A DNA stretch of 6,342 nt from an uncultured Collinsella sp. (lineage in GTDB: Bacteria > Actinomycetota > Coriobacteriia > Coriobacteriales > Coriobacteriaceae). A program made the translations under genes and the position numbers. Shown here in pieces: positions 1-5,702 of the stretch (position 1 is its first letter; every line of letters begins with the position of its first letter). Under the pieces are notes generated by a model. It saw only the letters and a program-made list of their open reading frames with translations, was not told the origin of the DNA and did not search any database. The stretch is taken from NCBI GenBank assembly GCA_900549135.1, contig URNI01000105.1, positions 1 to 6,342 on the forward strand, given 5' to 3'.

Positions 1-167
1 TCGACACCGCCGAGTTCGCGATCCCCGGCCTTGACGACGAGTTCCGCGTCATCGTGTCTCCGTGGATCCTCTCCTCGCTGATCACCGATCGCCTTGCCGC
101 TTACTACGAGACGGTCACCAAGCACAACCTCAACTACCGTCGTTACTATCACCAGTTCGACTACTAA
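1..167 (+). CDS. SIS-domain sugar isomerase/deglycase, FrlB/GfrF-like, C-terminal end only
   Basis: The frame is open from base 3 and ends at the TAA at 165-167, giving the last 54 residues of a protein that starts before the window. The tail has a hydrophobic helix segment (VIVSPWILSSLITDRLAAYY) followed by KHNLNYRRYYHQFDY. This closely resembles, from memory, the C-terminus of E. coli fructoselysine-6-phosphate deglycase FrlB (a PWLAPF segment, then KDHNPDERRYYGGLVEY). Enzymes of this SIS (sugar isomerase) family cleave 6-phosphorylated Amadori compounds to glucose-6-phosphate and a free amine or amino acid in the cytoplasm. A mannose-family PTS directly downstream fits the glucoselysine/fructoselysine type of operon, where the permease supplies the phosphorylated substrate. 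The catalytic part is outside the window, so substrate is inferred from the tail and the neighbours. Another SIS sugar-phosphate isomerase, for example an AgaS-like one, remains possible. Confidence 0.72.
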   Translation, partial: DTAEFAIPGLDDEFRVIVSPWILSSLITDRLAAYYETVTKHNLNYRRYYHQFDY

Positions 168-203
168 TCGGTGACAAATAAGCTACTGATCAAGAAGCAC
201 ACT

Positions 204-231
204 GCCCGGGCGCATGCGTCCGGGCATTTTT
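204..231 (+). terminator. Strong intergenic hairpin with U-tract between deglycase and EIIA
   Basis: GCCCGGGCGC (204-213) pairs with GCGTCCGGGC (216-225), ten pairs with one G-U wobble and a minimal loop, followed by A and five T (227-231). This is the classic form of an intrinsic terminator. However, the EIIA start codon at 262 is only 30 bases further on, with a Shine-Dalgarno in between and no room for a promoter. If the PTS genes belong to the same transcript, it must be a partial terminator, an attenuator or a 3'-end stabiliser for the upstream gene's message. Confidence 0.75.
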
Positions 232-261
232 ATGCCGAAATTCGCAAGAAAGGGGAATCGA

Positions 262-678
262 ATGAGGCAGTTTATCGTTGCATCCCATGCTCATTTTGCG
301 TCTGGAATCGTCGAGAGCATTGGGCTGCTCTCCGGTGAGCGCGAAAACGTCCATGCGCTGTCTATGTATGTCGACGGAAACGAGGACCTGACCAAGGAGG
401 CCGCAGCGGTTCTCGATGGGTTTGCTGCGGACGACGAGGTTGTCGTGTGCACTGACCTGTTCGGCGGCAGCGTCAACAACGAGTTCACCAAGATCGTCCA
501 GACGCGTCCCAACACGCACCTGGTGACCAATATGAACCTGCCGCTCCTTATTCAGCTGCTGTTCGTGCCCGACTCCACCCCAATTGATGAGGCCATTCGC
601 CAGATCGTCGAGGCGGACGACACCAAGGTCAAGTACGTCAACGACCTGCTGGGGCAGGCCGAACTCGATGAGTTTTAA
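262..678 (+). CDS. PTS mannose/sorbose-family EIIA component
   Basis: This 138-residue protein is a stand-alone EIIA of the mannose family, the usual length for that form. It is a cytoplasmic phosphocarrier that takes phosphate from HPr-His and passes it to EIIB. The N-terminal IVASHAHFASGI matches the EIIA-Man pattern around the phosphorylated histidine, so His9 is the expected phosphosite. VVVCTDLFGGSVNNEF (61-76) matches the conserved D-x-x-GGS-x-x-N region. I chose the ATG at 262 because AAAGGGG lies about seven bases before it and the protein then starts at the first beta strand. An in-frame ATG at 214 lies inside the terminator hairpin and is rejected. It is the first gene of the PTS block, 17 bases before EIIB. 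The substrate cannot be read from EIIA; the neighbours suggest an Amadori compound or related amino sugar. Confidence 0.93.
   Translation: MRQFIVASHAHFASGIVESIGLLSGERENVHALSMYVDGNEDLTKEAAAVLDGFAADDEVVVCTDLFGGSVNNEFTKIVQTRPNTHLVTNMNLPLLIQLLFVPDSTPIDEAIRQIVEADDTKVKYVNDLLGQAELDEF
665..678 (+). repeat. 14-base direct repeat, copy 1 (3' end of EIIA)
   Basis: TCGATGAGTTTTAA closes the EIIA gene and is repeated exactly at 1953-1966, where it closes EIIC and contains the EIID start codon. Both copies are read in the same frame, giving C-termini ending in D-E-F. The origin is uncertain and chance is possible. Confidence 0.5.
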
Positions 679-695
679 TCGCTAGGGAGCACATC

Positions 696-1166
696 ATGAT
701 TCAGATGATTCGCGTGGACTATCGACTGCTGCACGGCCAGGTTGCCGTTAGCTGGACTTCGGCTCTGGGTGCCGACTGCATCCTGTTGGTAAGCGACACG
801 GTCCTCAATGACAAGCTTCGTCTGCAGGCCCTGTCCCTTGCAAAACCGGAGGGCTGCAAGGTTGTCGTCAAAAACACCGAGGATGCCGTCAAGGCGCTCC
901 AGAGCGGTGTGACCGATAAGTACAAGCTCTTCGTAGTTTGCGAGACGATTCAGCAGGCCGGTGCCGTCGCCAAGGCGATGGGCGTCAAGAAGATCAACCT
1001 CGGCAATGTTGCCTTTAGCGAGGATGCCCGCCAGGTCTCGACGAGCGTGTTCCTTACGCCCGAAAACGAGGCATACGTCAAAGAGCTGCTCGGCGAGGGC
1101 TACGAGCTGTTCATTCAAATGATTCCGGCAGATGCGAAGACTGACGCCGCGAAGGTCATCGGTTAG
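696..1166 (+). CDS. PTS mannose/sorbose-family EIIB component
   Basis: This 156-residue cytoplasmic protein is EIIB of the mannose family. It receives phosphate from EIIA on a histidine and transfers it to the sugar during passage through EIIC/EIID. The N-terminal RVDYRLLHGQVAVSW is the family's active-site signature (usually R-x-D-x-R-L-I-H-G-Q-V), placing the phosphosite at His13. A second family motif, INLGNV, lies at 100-105. The length is normal for a separate EIIB. The ATG at 696 has AGGGAG (684-689) six bases upstream. An in-frame ATG three codons later would also leave the active site intact but is less well spaced. The gene sits 17 bases after EIIA and 8 bases before EIIC, so the block is almost certainly co-transcribed. 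Mannose-family EIIBs carry many specificities (mannose, sorbose, fructose, galactosamine, glucoselysine), and sequence alone does not separate them here. Confidence 0.94.
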   Translation: MIQMIRVDYRLLHGQVAVSWTSALGADCILLVSDTVLNDKLRLQALSLAKPEGCKVVVKNTEDAVKALQSGVTDKYKLFVVCETIQQAGAVAKAMGVKKINLGNVAFSEDARQVSTSVFLTPENEAYVKELLGEGYELFIQMIPADAKTDAAKVIG

Positions 1167-1174
1167 GGGCCATC

Positions 1175-1966
1175 ATGGTTATCAAGACAATCCTGATTTT
1201 CCTTATTGCCCTTTTGGGCTATTCCGAGTGGCTGACGGGCACGAGCTACCTCCAGCGCCCGATCGTGCTCGGACCTCTGGTTGGCCTTGTCATGGGCGAC
1301 ATGGTGACCGGCACGATCATGGGCGCCACGATGGAGCTTGCCATGGTCGGCGCCATCTCGGTCGGTGCGTATAACCCGCCCGATACGATTTCCGGAACCA
1401 TCCTGGGTGTGTCGCTTGCCATGCAGGCCGGCGCGGACGCTTCGGCGGCCCTGACCCTGGGCATTCCCATCGCAACGATCGTCCTGGCGCTCGATACGGC
1501 CCTGGGCCAGCCGGTCATGCTGCTGCTGGTGCACCGTATCGACAAAAACGTCGAGGACGGGGACACCAAGGCCATCACGCGCAACATGCTCATCGCCGGT
1601 TACGCGCAGAGCTGGTGCGGCCTGCTGATTATTCCCCTGGCATTCTTCTTTGGCGCCGATGCTGTTGCCAGCCTGCTCAACATCATCCCCGATTTCGTTC
1701 AGACCGGCATGGATGTCGCCGCCGCCTTCTTGCCCGCACTCGGCTTTGCGATGCTGGCGCAGATGATTATGAACAAAACGGTGGCTCCGTTCTTCTTCGC
1801 TGGCTTCTTCCTCGTCGCCTACTTTGGCATTAGCACGACGGGCGTGGCGATCTTTGCCGCGATCATCGTCGTCGCGATGACGGTTTTGGGTGATAAGAAA
1901 AAAGCGGAGCAGCCCGCAGTGGCAACCGAGGATCCTGCGATTGGGAGTGGGTTCGATGAGTTTTAA
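1175..1966 (+). CDS. PTS mannose/sorbose-family EIIC membrane component
   Basis: This 263-residue polytopic membrane protein is EIIC of the mannose family and forms the sugar channel together with EIID. Hydrophobic stretches occur at about 3-20, 30-60, 92-118, 138-160, 180-199 and 203-238. The segment RPIVLGPLVGLVMGDMVTG (28-46), followed by the G-A-T-M-E-L motif (50-55) and G-A-Y-N-P-P-D (64-70), is typical of the family. After the last membrane segment comes a charged tail (DKKKAEQ and onward) ending in GSGFDEF. The ATG at 1175 follows AGGGG (1165-1169), which overlaps the EIIB stop codon, so translation is probably coupled. Its 3' end overlaps the EIID start by 11 bases. The length is normal and I see no disruption. 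The transported sugar is not readable from these motifs; an Amadori compound is inferred from the flanking genes. Confidence 0.94.
   Translation: MVIKTILIFLIALLGYSEWLTGTSYLQRPIVLGPLVGLVMGDMVTGTIMGATMELAMVGAISVGAYNPPDTISGTILGVSLAMQAGADASAALTLGIPIATIVLALDTALGQPVMLLLVHRIDKNVEDGDTKAITRNMLIAGYAQSWCGLLIIPLAFFFGADAVASLLNIIPDFVQTGMDVAAAFLPALGFAMLAQMIMNKTVAPFFFAGFFLVAYFGISTTGVAIFAAIIVVAMTVLGDKKKAEQPAVATEDPAIGSGFDEF
1953..1966 (+). repeat. 14-base direct repeat, copy 2 (EIIC/EIID junction)
   Basis: TCGATGAGTTTTAA, identical to 665-678. Here the ATG inside it (1956-1958) is the EIID start codon and the TAA is the EIIC stop. In copy 1 the same ATG would give only M-S-F-N-R before a stop. Confidence 0.5.
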
Positions 1967-2792
1967 GTTTGAGTCTTCTTACGACGGGCTGATTTCCCGC
2001 GCAGACCTTAAGAAGTTGTTCTGGCGCTCGATTCCCTATGAGCATTCGTGGAACTACGAGCGTATGGGCCATATCGGCTTTATGTGGGCCCTTATGCCGA
2101 TTCTTCGCAAGCTGTATCCGCAGGATGCGGACTTTAAGGCCGCCCTTAAGCGCCATATGGAGCTCTATAACGTCACGCCGTACATCTCGACGCTCCCCAT
2201 GTCCATCGCCGCTGCAATGGAGGAGGTCAACGCTACTGACGATAGCTTTGACACGAGCGCGATCTCTAATGTCAAGCTTGCTTTGATGGGACCGCTGTCC
2301 GGCGTGGGTGATGCCTTCTACTGGGGCACGCTGCGAATTTTGGCAACGGGTGTCGGCACGTCGCTGGCGCTGCAGGGCTCCATTCTTGGCCCGATTTTGT
2401 TCCTGCTCGTGTTCAACGTCCCTCACTACATCATCCGTTACCTGCTGACGTTTGTGGGATATCGCTTTGGCTCGGACATGATCAGCAAGGTCCAGGAATC
2501 GGGCATTATGGACACGATCGTCAAGATGGCCTCTATCATGGGCGCCATGGTGATCGGTGCTATGACCATGGAGATGGTCACCGTGGACATTCCGCTCATG
2601 GTCGGCGCGGGCGATGGTGCTCAGACGCTGGCCGAGCTGCTCAACGGAATCTTCCCGGGCTTTGTCACGATGGGGCTGTTTGGAATCGTCTATCTCATGC
2701 TCAAGAAGAAGATGAATCCGCTGCTCATCATGCTCGTGATCCTGCTCGTGAGTATCGCCGGCGCGTTCTTTGGAGTGCTTGGTGTCCAGTAG
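1956..2792 (+). CDS. PTS mannose/sorbose-family EIID membrane component
   Basis: This 278-residue protein is EIID of the mannose family, the membrane partner of EIIC found only in this PTS family. The N-terminal part carries the diagnostic sequence L-x-x-L-F-W-R-S (about 18-25), then W-N-Y-E-R-M-x-x-I-G-F at 32-42 and A-L-K-R-H-x-E at 63-69. The highly conserved K-L-A-L-M-G-P-L-S-G-V-G-D-A-x-x-W-G-T-L lies at 107-126. Hydrophobic membrane segments follow at about 128-166, 189-211, 232-249 and 255-275. The ATG at 1956 was chosen because it is preceded by a GGGAG-containing Shine-Dalgarno (1943-1947), places the conserved N-terminus correctly and overlaps the EIIC stop by 11 bases, the usual arrangement for coupled translation. 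Longer in-frame starts upstream would lie wholly inside EIIC. It is the last PTS gene; a strong hairpin follows it. Confidence 0.94.
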   Translation: MSFKFESSYDGLISRADLKKLFWRSIPYEHSWNYERMGHIGFMWALMPILRKLYPQDADFKAALKRHMELYNVTPYISTLPMSIAAAMEEVNATDDSFDTSAISNVKLALMGPLSGVGDAFYWGTLRILATGVGTSLALQGSILGPILFLLVFNVPHYIIRYLLTFVGYRFGSDMISKVQESGIMDTIVKMASIMGAMVIGAMTMEMVTVDIPLMVGAGDGAQTLAELLNGIFPGFVTMGLFGIVYLMLKKKMNPLLIMLVILLVSIAGAFFGVLGVQ

Positions 2793-2824
2793 AGTATCCG
2801 TCATAATGAGAACAATGTAAGAGG

Positions 2825-2858
2825 GGGCGTCGCGCACACTGTGCTGCGGCGCCCTTTT
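2825..2858 (+). terminator. Hairpin with U-tract between EIID and the FrlC-like gene
   Basis: GGGCGTCGC (2825-2833) pairs with GCGGCGCCC (2846-2854) with one wobble. An inner GCAC/GTGC stem (2834-2837 with 2841-2844) closes an ACT loop, and T2845 is a single bulge. Four T follow (2855-2858). It fits an intrinsic terminator with a short U-tract, so read-through is likely. The next gene starts only 17 bases after it, too close for an independent promoter, so attenuation or message stabilisation is the likelier role. Confidence 0.65.
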
Positions 2859-2862
2859 GCCG

Positions 2863-2870
2863 AAAGGTGG
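2863..2870 (+). promoter_or_regulatory. Shine-Dalgarno that decides the start of the FrlC-like gene
   Basis: AAAGGTGG lies five bases before the ATG at 2876, a good distance for ribosome binding. The alternative in-frame GTG at 2867 lies inside this element, so the ATG at 2876 is preferred, shortening the product by three residues. Confidence 0.6.
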
Positions 2871-2875
2871 ACAAG

Positions 2876-3712
2876 ATGGAGTATCCGCAGCTTGCCGTCA
2901 TGAATATCAGCCATCGTTATTTTGACCTTGAGGAATTCTTTTCTTCGGCAGCGGCCTCGGGTTACACGTGTTGCGAGCTTTGGACCGGGGCGATGCATCT
3001 GTATGTCGATTGCCATGGATACGATTCGCTCGAGCAGGTGCGGGAGCTGTCACAGCGGTATGGCGTTCGGATTGTGGGGCTTTGTCCCGAACAGAACAAC
3101 CCCAAGCCGTGGAATATTGCGGCGCGTGGGAATGAGGCGCGCGCCCGCACGCTCGCGTACTTTAAGAACGTTGTGGATATCGCGGCGGAACTTGGAGCCG
3201 AGCAGGTCATGGTCTCGAGCGGCTGGGCATTTTTGAACGAGCCGATCGAGGACGCGTGGGGTCGCAGCGCCTCGATGCTGCGTGCGATTGCCGAGCATGC
3301 GGGAGAACGCGGCGTGCGACTGGTGCTCGAGGCCCTACAGCCGGTTGAGTCGATGATCGTGAACTCGGCGGCCGATACGAAGCGCATGATCGAGGCAGTT
3401 GATCATCCGGCGCTTAAGGCATGTCTGGATTTGGGCGCTATGGCGGTGGCGGGGGATACCATCGACGATTATTTCGATCTGCTTGGCGATGATGTCGCCC
3501 ACGTGCATTTTGTCGATGTTGCGGCAGACGGCACGACGCATCTTGCCTGGGGTGACGGCGACCGCGATATGCGCGCCGACCTGGATAGGCTGGTGGCGCG
3601 CGGCTATCGCGGAGTTGTTTCGGCCGAGACCTATGACTGGCGCTATTTCGCCAATCCTGCGGCGGCCGACGCTCAGGTTATGGCGGAGTACCGACGCGCG
3701 ATTGGCGCCTAG
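2876..3712 (+). CDS. TIM-barrel sugar epimerase, FrlC (fructoselysine 3-epimerase)-like
   Basis: This 278-residue protein belongs to the AP-endonuclease-2-type TIM-barrel isomerase/epimerase family. Numbered from the ATG at 2876, the expected metal and catalytic residues are E152 (in LVLEAL), D185 (in ACLDLG), H211 (in HVHFVD) and E251 (in SAETYD). The first three have the same spacing as in D-tagatose/D-psicose 3-epimerases. It resembles E. coli FrlC through its length: V-G-L-C-P-E-x-N-N aligns with FrlC's I-G-Y-T-P-E-T-N, and L-E-A-L-Q-P-V-E-S-x-x-V-N aligns with L-E-P-L-T-P-Y-E-S-N-V-V. FrlC interconverts fructoselysine and psicoselysine in the cytoplasm. The position behind an FrlB-like gene and a PTS supports an Amadori-compound pathway. 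No signal peptide is seen and the length is normal. The exact substrate is inferred; another ketose or ketose-phosphate epimerase is possible. Confidence 0.8.
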   Translation: MEYPQLAVMNISHRYFDLEEFFSSAAASGYTCCELWTGAMHLYVDCHGYDSLEQVRELSQRYGVRIVGLCPEQNNPKPWNIAARGNEARARTLAYFKNVVDIAAELGAEQVMVSSGWAFLNEPIEDAWGRSASMLRAIAEHAGERGVRLVLEALQPVESMIVNSAADTKRMIEAVDHPALKACLDLGAMAVAGDTIDDYFDLLGDDVAHVHFVDVAADGTTHLAWGDGDRDMRADLDRLVARGYRGVVSAETYDWRYFANPAAADAQVMAEYRRAIGA

Positions 3713-3800
3713 GTGGGGTTGGGTTGCGGCAACCTATCCTATGTTTCCAAATGAATACGGTGTGAGCGGCTACGACGGATTTTCCCCGCAAGCACTCTAG

Positions 3801-3806
3801 TATGCT
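3801..3806 (+). promoter_or_regulatory. Candidate -10 element for the histidine genes
   Basis: TATGCT lies 75 bases before the HisZ-HisG start and just before the 3815-3846 stem-loop. It resembles a sigma-70-type -10 box, but the -35 region around 3778-3783 (GATTTT) is a poor match. The intergenic position after the end of the catabolic operon is sensible, but this remains a weak call. Confidence 0.3.
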
Positions 3807-3814
3807 AAAGTACC

Positions 3815-3846
3815 CAGAAGACCGGCGGAGCTATGCCGGTCTTCTG
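3815..3846 (+). other. Perfect 12-bp stem-loop upstream of hisZG
   Basis: CAGAAGACCGGC (3815-3826) is exactly complementary to GCCGGTCTTCTG (3835-3846), with an eight-base loop. It is followed by TTCTATATG, not by a clean U-run, on either strand. It could terminate the upstream operon or form the 5' end of the histidine message, since the candidate -10 box lies nine bases before it. I see no T-box consensus and no histidine-codon leader peptide, so a classic his attenuator is not supported. Confidence 0.55.
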
Positions 3847-3881
3847 TTCTATATGAAATACAGCATGAGGAGGCTCACCAG

Positions 3882-5597
3882 ATGACGGCCACACCGTGGG
3901 GATTCCGGGACATATTGCCCGAGGAGGCTCAGGCGCGCGAGGAGATTGCGCTGACGGTGAAGGGCTGCTTTAGGGAGCATCATTACCTTCCGGTCGAGAC
4001 GCCGCTGCTCGAGGACAAGGGCTCGCTCGAGGAGGGCGGCCGCATTGCGGACACGCCGTTTAAGCTCTTTGACGATGATGGCCGCCTGCTGGTGGTCCGT
4101 CCCGACAACACGTTGCCGATCGTGCGCCTGGTTTCGACCCGCATGCACGCTGCCGACCTGCCCCTGCGCCTTCGCTACGAGGCGCCGGTGGTTCGCGAGT
4201 GTCAGCGCAATGCCGGCGGCTCGCGTCAGTTTACGCAGCTGGGCTTTGAGCTTATCGGCGCGGGCGATACCGCGGGCGATGTCGAGATTGTCTCGCTCGT
4301 GGCCGAGGCCGTGCGCAAGTTGGCGCTGCCCGATGCGCGCATTATCGCAGGTAGCGTGCGTCCGTTTAAGGAGCTGCTTGCGGCGTGCGAGGATCGCGAG
4401 CTGGCCGCCGAGGCCCTGCGCTGCGTGCACGCCAACGACTTTGTGGGCCTCGATGCCCGCGTGGCGGCAAGTGCCGAGCCCGAGGCCGTCAAGGCCGCCA
4501 TTAGCGAGCTGCCGCGCCTGCACGGTGGTGCCGAGGTGCTCGACCGCGTCGACGCGCTGCTGGCGGCGGCGGGCATTGTCGCGCCGCTCACGCGCGAGAT
4601 GCGTACCCTGGTCGAGGGCCTGGCTCCCGAGGACGCTCAGGTGCTGTCCTTCGACTTCTCCATCATGAACTCTTTCGATTACTACACGGGTCTGGTCTTT
4701 AAGGCCTATGCCGGCGGCCTGCCCGATCCGGTGGGCTCGGGCGGTCGCTACGACTCCATCTTTACCGGCGCGTTCGGCGACGGCGTCGAGGTGCCGGCGG
4801 CGGGCTTCGCCTTTTCGCTCGAGCGCCTGGAGGCCGCGCGCACCTCGGCCGAGGACGCCGCTTCCGATGGCGACCACGCCGCGGGCCGTGGCGCCGAGGG
4901 CCCGCTGCGCATCGCTGTGCCCAAGGGCTCGCTTAAGGCCGACACGCTCGACGTGCTCGAGACCGCGGGTTTGGACGTCTCTGAGCTGCGTGACCCCGGC
5001 CGTCACCTGATCGTGCGCGGCCGCGACACGCGTGCCGGCGAGGGCGCGGTCGGCGATATCGAGTTTGTCATCGTGCGTCCCAGCGACGCGCCCGCCTTTG
5101 TGGGCTGCGGCGGCGCCGATTGCGGCATCTGTGGTTGGGATTCGCTCATCGAGGCAGACCTCAACCTGCTGCAGCTGGTCGACCTGGGCTATGGCCTGTG
5201 CACGTTTATCGAGGCGGAGCCCGCGTGGCGCGCCGGTCAGGCCGAGCGCAACTATGCCCGCCGCGGTTCGCTTCGTGTGGCAACCAAGTACCCGCGCATC
5301 GCGAGTGCCTGGTATGCCGAGCGAGGCGTGAACGCGGACATCGTTTCGCTGCACGGCAACATAGAGTTGGGCCCCATCGTCGGCATGACCGATCGCATCG
5401 TGGATATTACCGCCACGGGCGCCACGCTGCGCGACAACGACCTGGTCATCACTGGCCGCATCATGGACTGCACGGCCCACTTCTTTGTCAATCCGGGTGC
5501 CGCGCGCTTGGATCCGCGCGTGCGCAACCTGGCCGATCGCCTGGCTGCGGCCGTTAAGGACAAACATTTTGAGCCCGTCGCGGGCTCGGCACAATAG
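3882..5597 (+). CDS. hisZG: HisZ-HisG fusion: ATP phosphoribosyltransferase with built-in regulatory subunit
   Basis: One uninterrupted 571-codon frame encodes two proteins that are normally separate. Residues 1 to about 318 are HisZ, a catalytically inactive HisRS paralogue: class II motif 2 (RYEAPVVRE, 98-106), then R-Q-F-T-Q-L-G-F-E (115-123), DYYTGLVF (266-273), GSGGRYD (285-291) and GFAFSLERL (308-316). The Arg expected before DYYTG in HisRS is Asn/Ser (IMNSFDYYTG). An Ala/Gly/Asp-rich linker spans about 319-341. Residues 342-571 are short-form HisG: IAVPKGSL (344-351), a GADCGICGWD region (411-420), TKYPRIA (468-474) and the PRPP-binding loop DIVD-type segment ending TATGATL (510-516). 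Together they join ATP and PRPP to phosphoribosyl-ATP, the first step of histidine synthesis, and HisZ confers histidine feedback. AGGAGG (3868-3873) sits eight bases before the ATG. hisD follows after 105 bases. Confidence 0.93.
   Translation: MTATPWGFRDILPEEAQAREEIALTVKGCFREHHYLPVETPLLEDKGSLEEGGRIADTPFKLFDDDGRLLVVRPDNTLPIVRLVSTRMHAADLPLRLRYEAPVVRECQRNAGGSRQFTQLGFELIGAGDTAGDVEIVSLVAEAVRKLALPDARIIAGSVRPFKELLAACEDRELAAEALRCVHANDFVGLDARVAASAEPEAVKAAISELPRLHGGAEVLDRVDALLAAAGIVAPLTREMRTLVEGLAPEDAQVLSFDFSIMNSFDYYTGLVFKAYAGGLPDPVGSGGRYDSIFTGAFGDGVEVPAAGFAFSLERLEAARTSAEDAASDGDHAAGRGAEGPLRIAVPKGSLKADTLDVLETAGLDVSELRDPGRHLIVRGRDTRAGEGAVGDIEFVIVRPSDAPAFVGCGGADCGICGWDSLIEADLNLLQLVDLGYGLCTFIEAEPAWRAGQAERNYARRGSLRVATKYPRIASAWYAERGVNADIVSLHGNIELGPIVGMTDRIVDITATGATLRDNDLVITGRIMDCTAHFFVNPGAARLDPRVRNLADRLAAAVKDKHFEPVAGSAQ
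5571..5587 (+). other. Inverted repeat inside the 3' end of hisZG
   Basis: GAGCCCG and CGGGCTC form a perfect seven-bp stem with a TCG loop, ending ten bases before the hisZG stop. No U-run follows, so it is not a standard terminator. In this GC-rich gene it may simply reflect coding sequence. The rest of the 5598-5702 gap is GC-rich, with a CGTTTTTCG stretch near 5663-5671 and no recognisable gene. Confidence 0.3.
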
Positions 5598-5702
5598 CGC
5601 GAGCACGCACGGGCGCCCCAACGTACGGGCTGCGGGCCGACTGGCGCCGCCGCCCGGCCTCTCGTTTTTCGAACACAACCTCGACCGATAGGGGATACCG
5701 AT

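Noticed and set aside
214..216. Upstream in-frame ATG for EIIA
   Set aside because: It sits within the terminator stem-loop, has no ribosome-binding site and would add 16 residues absent from the family.
1863..2837. Antisense open frame of about 324 codons opposite EIID
   Set aside because: The product is a charged, His/Arg/Asp-rich sequence without domain character, and the sense strand encodes a clear EIID.
2867..2869. Upstream GTG start for the FrlC-like gene
   Set aside because: It falls inside the AAAGGTGG ribosome-binding element that is properly spaced for the ATG at 2876.
3761..3769. TGTGAGCGG resembling half of a lac operator
   Set aside because: Only nine bases match, there is no second half-site, and no LacI-family gene is in the window.
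3713..3881. T-box or classical his attenuator before hisZG
   Set aside because: No T-box consensus, no specifier-loop architecture and no run of histidine codons; the region is too short and the stem-loop lacks a U-tract.
3853..3885. Ten-codon frame (M-K-Y-S-M-R-R-L-T-R) whose TGA overlaps the hisZG ATG, as a possible leader peptide
   Set aside because: It has no ribosome-binding site of its own, contains no histidine codons, and its rare AGG codons are simply the hisZG Shine-Dalgarno.
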